64,000 nucleotides of DNA, from assembly GCA_907165135.1 (NCBI GenBank), contig OU015567.1, forward strand, positions 7,631,001-7,695,000, written 5' to 3'. The notes beneath the pieces are model-generated. The model worked only from the letters and a program-made list of their open reading frames with translations. It had not been told where the DNA came from and did no database searches. Positions 1 to 10,367 of this stretch are shown piece by piece; within the stretch, counting starts at the first letter, position 1; each line of letters opens with the position of its first letter. The DNA is from Oikopleura dioica. Its lineage: Eukaryota; Chordata; Appendicularia; Copelata; Oikopleuridae. Made by a program: the position numbers and the translations under genes.

Positions 1-964
1 TTCTAATTCTGGGCGCTAGTTTGGGCCTTTCTATTTACATATTGACGTTGGCGCCAACAGTTGATAATGTCTTTTCAATTGTCGTTGTTGCTTTTACTGG
101 GTAAGTTTTAGTTTTAGAAAAATTCAACCTTCAAACTCCATCTAGATTTGGAGTTATGGCCACACTTATCGGGGCGTTAGGAGCATGTGCAGAATCGCGT
201 TGCCTTTTGAAGCTGAACGGAATGATGGGAATCATTTGTTTCATTTTATTTGCGATCATTGCTGTTCTTTCCGGGCTTTGGTACGGCGGAATCGATATCG
301 TTCCAGGTAATATAATGATTACAAAGAGAAGCTGGCTTATGCAAGCACTTTTTAGAGTTTGATGTTGGGAACAAAAACTTTACGGAGCTATGTGCTAATT
401 TCAACGAAACTGAGTTTGAAAAGACGCAAAACGACATTTTGTTGGAAGAAATCAGCAAGAACTTGGAAGATAATGAAGTTATCGATGAGGCCTCAGAATC
501 AACCGTCACTGAGGCGGTTGCTGATGCCCAAGTTCAAGAACCAACAACAACAACTGTCAGCACGATCACAACTTTGAGCACAACGACAGAACTGGAAGTC
601 GAAGAAAAACAACTTGATGTCGGCGATTCGTCAGTAACAACAACAACGTCGAGCGATAGTTCTACCGTCAGCACCACAACTTTATCAGATGAAGCCGGGG
701 ATGACAAACCTGTTGATAATAGACTTTTGTATTACTATTGTGAACTTGAAGGTAATCATTCAAAGTTTAACAAACCTCAATAAAAAATTAGGTTTTATGC
801 TGGAAATTATGTTCGGCCGCGCTGATCCAAACTCCGATTCGGACTCCGCCAAAATCATGCTCGCCATACTTATCATATCCTGCTGCGTATCTGTATTTTA
901 TCTTCTTTCTTCATGCTTAGCTTTTTATGCCGCCAAAAATATCGACCGCTACAGTGGCTACTAG
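1..964 (+). CDS. Tetraspanin-like membrane protein, 5' end missing
   Basis: Four exons are visible: 1-100, 146-306, 356-751 and 792-964, all joined by short GT-AG introns in matching phases; the start lies upstream of the window. Exons 1 and 2 encode two hydrophobic segments. The second is followed by GACAESRCLL and another hydrophobic helix, the layout of tetraspanin TM2, inner loop and TM3. Exon 3 would be the large extracellular loop, but it is acidic and then strongly Thr/Ser-rich (runs of TTTT and STTT), like a mucin-type O-glycosylated stretch. I do not see the CCG motif that defines true tetraspanins. Exon 4 gives a last membrane helix and a short tail ending NIDRYSGY. A poly(A) signal AATAAA lies near 1098. 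The four-helix membrane reading is fairly secure; membership of the tetraspanin family is a topology and loop-motif inference. Confidence 0.55.
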
Positions 965-1225
965 CTGTAGTTACAGTCGATATGAGCTTGCACAAATATA
1001 TCTCATTTAGTTCCGAAAAATATATGTTTTTTTCTGTACTTTTCTTTGCATTTCAATGTTAAAACCCAGCTTTACTTCCTCTTGTATCATTTTTATCAAT
1101 AAACTCAATGAACAAAATACAAATCATCTCTCAAAGTGGTAAAAGAGCAAAATATTTTATTCACATTATGTCAGACAAGGCAGAAAAGAATTGATTCGTT
1201 ATTTTTTTTTTGCATTTTTTGTTTT

Positions 1226-2831
1226 TTAAAAGATGTTCATTCCAGCCAATTTGGCATCGGAGGGTTCTCCACCTGGTTTGAGCTCGTCCAAAATAGCAAA
1301 GACAGCAGCTCTAAGGTCGCCCATGTTGACTTCCTTTGGCGCTCCGACTGGACCAGGGTTTCCAGGCATACCGGGAAGACCTCTTGGTCCCGGCTGACCT
1401 CGTTGACCAGTTGGACCGTTGTCACCAGTGTCTCCAGAGGCACCAGGGGGACCCTTGATACCTTGTTCTCCTTGAGGTCCTGTTACTCCTCGCTCTCCAT
1501 GAGCACCAGGTCGGCCCCAAAGACCAGGTTCACCCTTGGGTCCGACAACACCGGGGGTACCATCTTTTCCTGGAAGACCTGCGGGTCCCTCGGGACCTGC
1601 TGCACCTTGAGCGCCAGGCTCTCCGTCAGCTCCGACGTCACCATCTTCACCAGGTGGACCCTTCTCACCAGGAACACCAGCTTGACCAGGAGCACCAGGA
1701 CAACCGGTCGGGAGGGGGCACTGGCATTCGCAGTGAAGCGACTTCTGTGGTGGCTCTGGGCACTGGCTCTGACAAGAGTCAATGACGTCATGGATGGATC
1801 GCGCATCGTTGTACTCGTAGATGTCGTTGGAGTCGTTGTTGAGCATAGTCATAATTTCTGCTCGCTTGGAGCACTGTTCGACCTTTCGTTGGAAGTTCGA
1901 TTTTTGGCACTCTTCGATGGTTTTGAACTCTTCACCTCGTGTAACAGCGTGGAGCTCAACATCTGATCCAAGCTGACGGAGCTTTTGTTGAACGTCTCGT
2001 GGCTCGACGCTGGGATGGTTGTAACCGTCGGCAACAGTGACAAGGACTTTTTTGCTGTTAGGTCTGGCCTTGTTGAATTCAGAGATGGCTTCATCAAGAC
2101 CGTTGGTGACGTAGGTTCCCTCGGCGACAAAGTTCTCTGGGGACATTCCCTCGATGGCGGATTTGATGTCTTCGATGTTGTCAGCGAAAGAGATGACAGT
2201 CTCTTGGGATTTTGAGTATTGCACGATGGAGATTCGTGCCTCCTCGCTGCTCACGCCGATTTCCATCTTGATTTTAAATTAAAACTAAGTTTGCAAAAAA
2301 TAAACGTACATGGAATTTCTTCGCCAAAGCTTCAACGTAGGACACAACACCCTGCCAGATATCCCATCCGCAAGAGCACACATCAATCATGATGACAACG
2401 TCCAGATCGCACTTTGGAGCTGGCTCTTGTTGGCAATCACAAGTGCATCCTTAATAAAATCGTTAATAATTTTCCACGATTTTTTTGCAAGTACCGTCTT
2501 CTTGTTGCATAACAGCAGAGCATTCCTCTGGTGGCGGGCAGATTGGAACCTCTGGAGCCTCACATTCGTCATCTCCGTAGTTGATCTCAGGCTGTTCAGG
2601 TCTTGGACCTCTGTCTTGGACGGGCATGTCTTTGTAAGGATCATCTCCCATTGGCAGTTCATTGAAGTTGATGGTTGTTCGCCAGTTGTCCTGTACGCGA
2701 TTGACTCTCTGTCGACGGGATCCTCGTCGGAAAGCATCGCCTTCTTCTACCAAAAGGGCAGCGAGAAGACCCTGAAAAACATTAATCCCTCATCTGAATA
2801 AACTAAGAGTTACTACCTTGAACAGCTTCAT
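1226..2831 (-). CDS. Secreted von Willebrand A domain plus short collagen protein
   Basis: Four exons in transcription order: 2831-2817, 2771-2495, 2449-2310 and 2266-1226; phases agree and give about 490 aa. The ATG at 2831 starts MKLFKGLLAALL, a short signal peptide split by the first intron, followed by a basic, furin-like RRGSRRQR. A Pro/Cys-rich linker precedes a vWA domain (exon 3 and the start of exon 4, from DLDVVIMID). After CxCxC-type cysteines comes an almost uninterrupted Gly-X-Y tract of roughly 40 triplets, then a short non-collagenous tail ending LAGMNIF. The metal site normally reads DxSxS but here reads DVCSC, with both serines replaced by cysteine. The likely product is a small extracellular-matrix collagen. 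It is not a full fibrillar collagen because no C-propeptide is seen. A downstream poly(A) signal lies on the minus strand near 1155. Confidence 0.8.
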
Positions 2832-3238
2832 TCTCTAATTTTCCGAGCTTCTGAGCTTGAGCCGGGCAAGGTTACGAGTGAAAGCGGCTTTGAAGTGAGC
2901 CGGATGAAAACATTTCTGAGATCGTAAAGCCAATTTTAGTACCAGCATCAACCTGCCAACATGCCGATCTGTCATTATTCGGACGAAAAGCACCAATTAG
3001 TCAATCAACATAAAAAATGAAAACGATGGTATTTGAACTTCTTCGGCGCTCGAACTTACTTGCTCATCGATAAATTTATTCTTATTCACTGATGAGTTCT
3101 TTTCTGCAGCAAAATGAATAGGAATAAGTCTAGGAAAACTAACAAGGCAAAAATAAAGTCATTCATAATTATTTATTGCTCATCTAACATCGCATGTGCA
3201 GTATCTTGGCAATTATTTCTCAGAGCGCAGATACGAGA
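2832..3238. other. Divergent intergenic region, nothing recognised
   Basis: This 407-bp gap separates the minus-strand collagen start (2831) from the plus-strand kelch-like start (3239), so it should hold both promoters. I see AT-rich sequence, no RNA gene, no repeat and no long conserved frame. An acceptor-like CTCAG/GCAG just before 3239 could be a trans-splice site. Confidence 0.5.
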
Positions 3239-4540
3239 ATGATCAGAAGATTCGCGGTGCTCATTTTTGCTTTTTCTAGCGCCTTCAGAAATGACAGAAA
3301 AGATTACACAGAATTTGCTTTCCGTGCGCAACTAACGATAAAAATCCCAGAACAACTCCCGGACCAGGACCTTGTCTCTACGACTGAGCCAACAACTTTG
3401 ATGACAAAAATTGAAGAAGAAACGACAAATAAAGAAAGCGAATTTGTTTCAACAACTAAAGACGTGGGGAAAGATGATTATTTTTTCATTTTTGCTCAAA
3501 AGCCACAACCGGTCTTAGGGTGGCCAATCGAATGGAAAACTATAGAAATGAGCTTCATCATGTCAGCTGAAGGAAATTTTGTCGATGATCGAAAGATTAA
3601 CGTTCCACCTTCTGATTCTGTTTACGGCTACACCGGAGGAAGCGTATGGTCATTTGTGAACGGAGAAGTTTACATTTTTGGCGGACTGGATGATCCGAAG
3701 TCTGAAGATCTCCTAGAAAATACGAAGAAGATTTCAAAGTTGGAAAATTGCGAGATACGTAGGACAAATAAGCAGCTCAAATTCGCAGTAAGTGGCGTCT
3801 CATTCATCATGGAGGTCCAAAATAAAGAAGGATCCAGAGGTGAGCGGAAGTTTTCTGCGAAACTATCAGTAAAAATTTGTTAATTAGCGCTAATTTGTGG
3901 CCATCAAAATCAGTGCGAAGAGTTTGATGGGAACTCTTCATCGCTAACACCACCACTAAAATATCAACATGCTGGAGGTTGTCTAGCTTATTATGATTCT
4001 TATCCGACTATTGTTGGTGGTCAAACATGGTGGGGATGGGGAAAGAAAGTTGAATCTCTAACTGGGCCTGGATGGGTGGAACTTACTTCTCATAAAAGGC
4101 AATAAACGAAGATTAAATAGTGAAAAAAATGAATTACAAGGAACCTGCATTCTCCCGGATGCATCAGCTTAGAGGGAACACTTTTGACTGTTGGTGGCTA
4201 TATTTCGAATGATGACTACGTCGACGATGTTTGGAGGCTCAAAAATTCCGAGTGGTCGCTTTCTGGACATCTGAACCATGTTTACTTTTTTATTCTTCGG
4301 AACAAGTATTGAAATAAAATTTAGGCTGTTGGGTACAACACACTTTTGAGCCATGGAAACTGGGTCTACTCTTTTCCTGGGTTTGTCTCGTCAGATCGTC
4401 AGAACAAGTTTGCAGTGGAAAAATTTCAGCTTGTCGAAGACACTGTTATCGCAGAGAGCGTGAAGTTCTATGGTGGTGACAAGGCGTTCGAATATCCATT
4501 TCCTCTAGTCTTACAAGTACCTCTTGACTTCTGTTTGTAA
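3239..4540 (+). CDS. Secreted kelch-like protein
   Basis: Four exons: 3239-3839, 3888-4098, 4141-4279 and 4325-4540, about 388 aa. I chose the ATG at 3239 rather than 3194 because it begins MIRRFAVLIFAFSSAF, a clean signal peptide. The body contains repeated Gly-Gly strands typical of kelch blades (VYIFGG, TIVGG, LLTVGGY, KFYGG), with aromatic and WxL-type residues between them. The middle has a Thr/Ser/Glu-rich stretch with N-terminal linker character. The second intron (4099-4140) has a GC donor (AAAAG|GCAATA) with an AG acceptor; the other two are GT-AG. No catalytic motif is seen. Likely an extracellular or house/epithelium-associated beta-propeller protein, but the role is inferred only from the fold-like repeats. 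Confidence 0.6.
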
Positions 4541-4656
4541 ATAAATTATTCTCAACAAATTTATGACTTTGATTCTTCAGATATTCCTTCATTTCAAAAA
4601 AAACATTTCCATGCTGTAGAATAGCCTAATCTGAATCTTTCAAGCAGAAAAAGATG

Positions 4657-4680
4657 TGCCTTGACTGTGGATCGAACACA

Positions 4681-4724
<44 letters not shown>

Positions 4725-4729
4725 AAGGC
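4657..4729 (-). tRNA. tRNA-Phe (GAA)
   Basis: Read on the minus strand, the 73-nt sequence starts GCCTTGATAGCTCAG and ends with an acceptor strand that pairs with it (TCAAGGC) plus discriminator A. D arm, anticodon loop CTGAAGA (anticodon GAA), variable loop AGGTC and a T arm with TTCGATCC are all present. The internal A and B boxes are intact and no intron is present. It lies 8 bp from tRNA-Ile on the same strand. Confidence 0.95.
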
Positions 4730-4737
4730 GAAGGATA

Positions 4738-4811
4738 TGGCCAGTACGGGGATCGAACCCGCGACATTCGCGTTATTAGCACGACGCTCTAACCAACTGA
4801 GCTAACCGGCC
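4738..4811 (-). tRNA. tRNA-Ile (AAU)
   Basis: On the minus strand this 74-nt sequence begins GGCCGGTTAGCTCAG and closes with CTGGCC plus discriminator A. The anticodon loop CTAATAA gives anticodon AAT, read as inosine in the mature tRNA. The T arm GGGTTCGATCCCC is intact. It closely resembles animal tRNA-Ile(AAT) as I remember it. Confidence 0.95.
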
Positions 4812-5229
4812 TGGAGAAGGGCGCAATTATTACGCTACTTATTCGACTTTTTTACGTAAACGAAAAAATAATCAAAAATTTGTCCAAATTTTATGCTGGC
4901 GTCTTTGATTTTCGCTATTTTGTCAAATGACAATGGCAATTTTGGTCAAAGAAAGAGAAAGTCTCAATTTTGAAATCTGGAAAGCCCGAATTCTCCGCGC
5001 GCCGCGATTGGTGCGAGGGAGAGATGAGCCATTTTTGGTGCGTTACTCAAAGTGACAAAAGCTTGCGCCATCGAGAATGTTCTGTCATCGCTTCAGTTTC
5101 AATTTGCCCCCGTGAATCATCACTGATAAAAACCCCCTGTTTCCCACTGCACTGCAAGACTTATTGAGTTCTTTTCATTCGAGAAAAAAGAGAAAACTTT
5201 TTAGATAAAAAAAGCAAGAGAATCTGATC
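4812..5229. other. Intergenic region between the tRNA pair and NFX1
   Basis: A 418-bp gap. It must contain the upstream flank of tRNA-Ile and the promoter of the NFX1-led gene run. I see a GC-rich patch with an ATTGG (inverted CCAAT) near 5005 and otherwise AT-rich DNA. Short open frames here lack any recognisable feature. Confidence 0.45.
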
Positions 5230-8200
5230 ATGGAAAGTGATGCGAGACCGCCAGATGATGGCGGAGGGAAACCGCAAACTAAAATGAAAAACAATCGTAT
5301 GTAAAAAATAATTATTATTCAACTTTATATTCAAACTGAAAATATCATTATTTTTTCTTGACTGAAAGTACCCTTGAGAAGTGAAAAATATTGGTTTTAA
5401 ATTTTGTCGTTTAGAAAATCGATACTCAAAAAACGGACGAGGCCGTCCAAATTCTGGCGGCAAAAGCGGTCAGAATCAGCGAAATCAAGCTGAAGGCGAC
5501 AATCAAGGTCGAAATTCCATTCAAAATGAAGGCAGAGGTCAGAACAGAGGAAGCTTTTACAATCGCGGATCGCGGGGTCGAAATTCAAGAGGAAACAAGA
5601 ATTCTCCCGCCCAGTCGATCGGATTCAATGTGAATGCTCCTGTATTCGTCCCAGGAAGTGTCGAAATGAGGAATCCTCCTGCTCGTGGCGGTGGCAGAGG
5701 CCGAGGAAGAGGAAGGGGTGGCTCAAGAGCGATAAAAATTATCGACCCAGAGGTAAAGAAAAAGGCCGGAAAGTTCAGTATTACAAATTTTTAGAAAAAT
5801 GAAGAAATCAGGATTGGAGCAAAATCTCCTGATGACGGAAAGCCCCAGACTCCTCGCAAAGAATCGAATCGAAACCAAAATCAAAGTAGAAATCGAAATA
5901 AAAGTGGGAATCCAGCTAATCGGCCAGCAACCAGGCAGGCGGAACAAGCAGATATCAACGCTCTTGCCGATGGAGTCAGCAAGGTAAAATTTCTTTTATA
6001 GATAAATTATCTAATTTTACTCATAGTTGATTTCGAAAAGACACAAGACAAAAATGAACGAAGACCAGCACGAAATCCTCTCCCGAAAGATTCAAAAGAA
6101 CCTGTTGGAATGCAGTATTTGTTTGGAAAAGATGAAGCATTACGAAAAGGTGTGGCACTGCGGCAACTGCTACAATCTCTTGCATTTGAAATGCGCTACG
6201 GAGTGGGGAAAAGCAGCACTGAAAGACAAGAGTACGTGGAGATGTCCGTACTGCCAGAACGAATCTCGCTTCCTTCCAAATCGCTACTACTGCTACTGTG
6301 GACGCGAAGAGAATCCGACATCGAGTTACGGTGAATTGGCGCACTCCTGCCACCAGCCCTGCGATCGCCCTCAGAAGTGCCCTCATCGTTGTCCTCTGGA
6401 ATGTCACCCTGGTGCTTGTCCTCCCTGTAAAGCCACCTCTTTAGCTGAGTGCTCCTGTGGCAAGACAAAAGCGCGTATAAAATGTGGTACTGATCTTCGT
6501 TGCGAAGAAATATGTGGAAAAGAACTCGCCTGCGGCTACCACAGTTGCGGGGAAAAGTGCCATCCAGGCTCATGCAAGCCTTGCGAAGAAATCGACCTGC
6601 TGGAGTGCGTCTGTGGACGAGTTGAGAAAGAGGTCCCTTGTGGCGTCGAATACGACTGGAGTTGCGAGCAGAAATGCGAGAAAATGAAAGACTGCGGGAA
6701 TCACCCCTGCGAGCTTGTTTGCCATGAGGGAGCTTGTGAAATCTGCCCGTATACGCCCGAAAGAGTCTCTAGTTGTCCTTGTGGCGCGATACCGGTTTTG
6801 CGCAACTCGAGGAAATCTTGTCTTGATCCGATTCCTACGTGCGATGGATATTGCGAGAAAGAGCTGATGTGCGGCCACAAATGCCCAGAAAAGTGTCACG
6901 AAGGAAAATGCCCCCCGTGCAAGGTCGAGTTAAAAGTCGAATGCCGCTGCGGACGGACTGGCGATTTACTGGTCAACTGCCACGACTATTTCATGGATCC
7001 CAAAGCGGCTCAATGTAAGCGCCCATGTAAGAAGAAAATGAGCTGCGGACGACACACATGCCAGGTCTTGTGCTGTCCAGATCGACTCGACAGCGGACCG
7101 AATTCGCATATTTGCACGAAACCCTGCGGAAGAATGCTTCAGTGCGGCACTCATCGTTGCGAACAAGTCTGTCATCGAGGAAACTGCCGGCGATGCTTGG
7201 AAGTTTCCTTTGACGAGCTGACTTGCCACTGTGGCCAGCAAGTATCATACCCACCGATTCAATGTGGCCAGAAGCCGCCAGAATGCCAAGAGATCTGCCG
7301 AAGGGAGCACAGCTGCAACCACACCGTTCATCACAATTGTCATTCTGATGAAAGCTGCCCTCCATGCACCGTGTTGACAGAAAAAGAATGCAACTGTGGA
7401 AAAGAAATACGGCGAAATATTCCCTGCCACTTGAACATTGTCTCGTGTGGACGACAGTGCGGAAAAGAGCTTCCTTGTGGCCACACTTGTCCTAAGATAT
7501 GCCATGATGGAGACTGTATCACTGGCGAAAATCATGTTTGTCAACAGAAATGCCAGGAAATACGGCCAACTTGTGGTCACATTTGCGCGAAAAAATGCCA
7601 CACTGGAGTTCCATGCGAGCCCTTCGACTACTGCGAGGTGAAAATTGCACTCAAGTGCGCATGCAAAAGACGAACGCAGAACTTTCTTTGTCCAAAGATT
7701 GAACAGATGAAGGCTCACCAGCTAAAGATGATGGCGCAACAAGGTCAAGCCGTTCCTGCGGGGGAGATGATCTTGTCGATTGAGTGTGATGCTGAGTGCG
7801 AAGTTCAGGAAAAGCTTTAAAAACAATCAATATATTTTGATAATTTAAAAAGGTGGAAGTTCAATTTTTGAGCTTTTTTAGAGAATAAAGGCTAGGGACG
7901 AATTCTTAAAAGCTAATAAGGAACGGAACCGTCAGATTGCCGCTGCTCTTGCGATCGAAAATCCGGTCATTTCATCAATCCCAGAAGTTGTCTATCCAGA
8001 GAGCGTTGTTCGATTTGCAACGGAAAGACCCAAACTGGCAATAACTGTCGAAACGAACCTGCGAAGGCTAGCGAAGCAATGCGAAGAAGCACCTGGAAAG
8101 GGGATATTTGAGTACAACCTACCACCGATGAATAAGAAGGAACGAATGTTTGTACACGAGCTCTCTGATTTTTACAACATCGAATCTAAAGGTAACTATT

Positions 8201-8388
8201 TTTTCAATAAATCAACATAAGCCTCATTTTTATCAGGTAGGGGAACGGAGCCGAATCGCCACCTACTCCTTGTTGCTGTAAAAGGGATGACAATCGCCCC
8301 ACCGAATACGCTTTCAAAGATGCTCAAAATCTCTCCAAGCTCCTATCAATCTACATGGAGTCGACCTGTCGCTAACAAGTTCTATTAG
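5230..8388 (+). CDS. NFX1: NF-X1-type zinc finger transcription/RNA regulator
   Basis: Six exons: 5230-5296, 5415-5752, 5795-5983, 6027-7802, 7882-8191 and 8237-8388, about 943 aa with consistent phases. The N-terminus is rich in RG/RGG repeats (RGGGRGRGRGRGG). Exon 4 opens with a RING/PHD-like finger (CSICLEKM ... WHCGNC ... CPYC) followed by a long array of NF-X1 repeats of the form CGxHxCxxxCHxGxCxxC, e.g. CGHKCPEKCHEGKCPPC. Exons 5-6 carry the R3H domain (PPMNKKERMFVHELSDFYNIES ending in LLVAVKG). The frame stops shortly after 7802 if exon 4 is read through; splicing from the GT at 7803 to the AG at 7881 restores the R3H domain. The family acts as E3-ligase-like DNA or RNA regulators in the nucleus. 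It heads a tight same-strand run; ALKBH5 starts 80 bp after its stop. Confidence 0.9.
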
Positions 8389-8468
8389 TTCTATCGACGC
8401 TGCACTTAATAAAAGCTCTTCAAAAAGTTCAAATTCATGCGATTTTTTATGAAAAATGTTAAGAATTA

Positions 8469-10248
8469 ATGCTTCGTATTGTCGATTTCGGTCCAGATAT
8501 TCATGACAAAGAATCCAAAAAGGCAGATCAGTACATTTCTCATGGCTCTGCTTCTGAGAGACGAGAAATTCTAGACGGGATCAAGGGATTTTCAATATTT
8601 GACGCTGATGATGTCGAGGATCTCGAGAGAAATTGCACATCGATGATTGAGCGAGGGGGCAAGGGAAAATTCAGGGTCAAGTCCATAGGTACATACTATC
8701 TTTTCGATAGGAAATTAACCGGAAAATCAGACATTTCTCGATTGCGGATGAAATACTTTTTTGGCCACGGATACGACTACGGCGGGGGCAAAGGATCGGA
8801 AAAATTCTTCAATCCAAAGGATATTTCGCCTATTCCAGAATGGATCTATGAAAGCATCATTGAAAAGATGGAAAAGACCGGCATCGTCGACAAGAATTGG
8901 ATCAACTCAGTCGTCATAAACGATTATGAACCGGGAGGATTTATCGTTCAGCACCAAGACCCACCTCATCTTTTTGAAAGGAAAGTTTAAAAAAAGCTAT
9001 AAAGAGTCAGCAAAAGGCAAATTTTAATCTTTCAACAGACCGATTTTCATCTTGACCCTCTTCTCCGATTCAGCGTTATCTTTCGGGAACAGGTCGCATT
9101 TTTTGTAATCCCCTTTTGAAAACCCATGTTTCAAATCGAGACCAAGGTAAAGCTGCAACTTGCGGTTCGATAGAACTGTCGAGCCAGTAGAAGTGACTGC
9201 TAGCGATCCAATTTTGCGCCTTCCCATGCAAAGAGGAATTATAACATCTTTCGAGGGCATGTGTATGAATGAGGTAGGCTTAGCGGACGAATAAGAGAGT
9301 GAAGAAAGGTTTAAGATCAAACACTGTGTCCGACCAGTAGACACGAAAGAACGTCGTGTAGCCATTATTCTGCGGCGAATATGCGAAGATGGTCCAGTCC
9401 TTGAGCCGCTGACAAATGGCGAAAGCCTGCGTAATTTCGACAAAAAGCTACACAAAAAAGTCCAAAAACGATGCGAGAAGATGCTAGCCTCGAAGATCTT
9501 GCCCTATGAAAGGTCTTTCCATCTCGTCGAAGTGAAAAGAGAAACGGAAAAATGTAAAACACCGATTCGCAATTCATGCCATTCATTCATTTCATCTTTC
9601 AGCTAAAGCTGCGCCAAAAGAAAAGGTGAAAGAACCTTGGAGAAAACAGCCAAAACCGAAAAAAGAATCAAAAAAGAGGAAAGAAAAACTCAAGAAAAAG
9701 GGAGTCGGAACTTTCGAACTGGATCGACCTATTGAAAAGGACGAAAATGACAAACAGTGGAACTTTGGGGTATGTTTCTGCTTCCGGCTTCTATTTTTCC
9801 TCAGATATAATTTTCAAGGATTCACCAGAGAGAGTTTCAAAGCGAGTTGAGTGGTCTTCTGATGACGAGCAAAAGGAAAAGAATAAACGAATAGGTAGTG
9901 GGCTTAGTAAATCCAAGTCTGAAGAATAACTTTTAGGTAAAACTGGCGACATGGCCGATTTGATCTACGATTTCCATCACCAAGACAAGGATTTACGGGA
10001 TATGGACATCAAGACTATTGAGCGCAAAGTGTACGACTATTTAGCCATACTTGATTGAACTTTCATTTCTTTTTAGTCACATGCAAAAGAGCAGGAAACA
10101 GCGAGGCCGCGAGTTCCGCGACAAAATCAACTCGAAGTTCGGTTTCAAAACCAGCGTTGCCAATTCCGATTCTGATTCTTCCGACTCGTCCGACTCTTCC
10201 GAAGAAGTCAGACCCAAAAAGACGAGGATCAGCAAGTTTACGTTCTAG
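8469..10248 (+). CDS. ALKBH5: ALKBH5-type RNA m6A demethylase
   Basis: Eight exons: 8469-8980, 9039-9092, 9153-9273, 9316-9553, 9603-9769, 9819-9894, 9937-10030 and 10077-10248, about 477 aa. The Fe(II)/2-oxoglutarate oxygenase core is clear. INDYEPGGFIVQHQDPPHLFER carries the HxD iron ligands, IKHCVRP the distal histidine, and DTKERRVAIILRR the 2OG-binding arginine region. In this family the enzyme removes N6-methyl from adenosine in nuclear mRNA. The C-terminal part (exons 5-8) is a long lysine-rich then acidic Ser/Asp tail, making it longer than the roughly 395-aa human protein. The first intron (8981-9038) has no usable GT: only a GA donor (GAAAG|GAAAGT) with the ACAG acceptor keeps FERPIF in frame. 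The ATG follows the NFX1 stop by 80 bp with TTAAG just upstream, consistent with trans-splicing within an operon. Confidence 0.9.
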
Positions 10249-10367
10249 TCATGCTTTCTCTGTACTGCCACTTATTTCTCTTTCAAAATGTTTGTCTGAA
10301 AATAGCAAAATATTCCACGCTTTCAAACTCTTGAACTCGTTTTATTTGTATTAAAATATCAGAAACG

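Noticed and set aside
1136-1966. 276-codon plus-strand frame opposite the collagen gene
   Set aside because: Its Ser/Thr/Trp-rich composition is what the antisense of Gly-X-Y codons produces.
4970-5167. 65-codon frame in the gap before NFX1
   Set aside because: No homology, no splice or start context, and lies in the expected promoter region.
7803-7820. NFX1 ending at the stop at 7818-7820
   Set aside because: A GT-AG intron from 7803 to 7881 restores a full R3H domain as in the family.
9087-9152. A second GA-AG intron in ALKBH5 (donor after TTCGG)
   Set aside because: A GT donor six bases downstream (AACAG|GTCGCA) has the same phase and only adds Asn-Ser, so the canonical reading is preferred.
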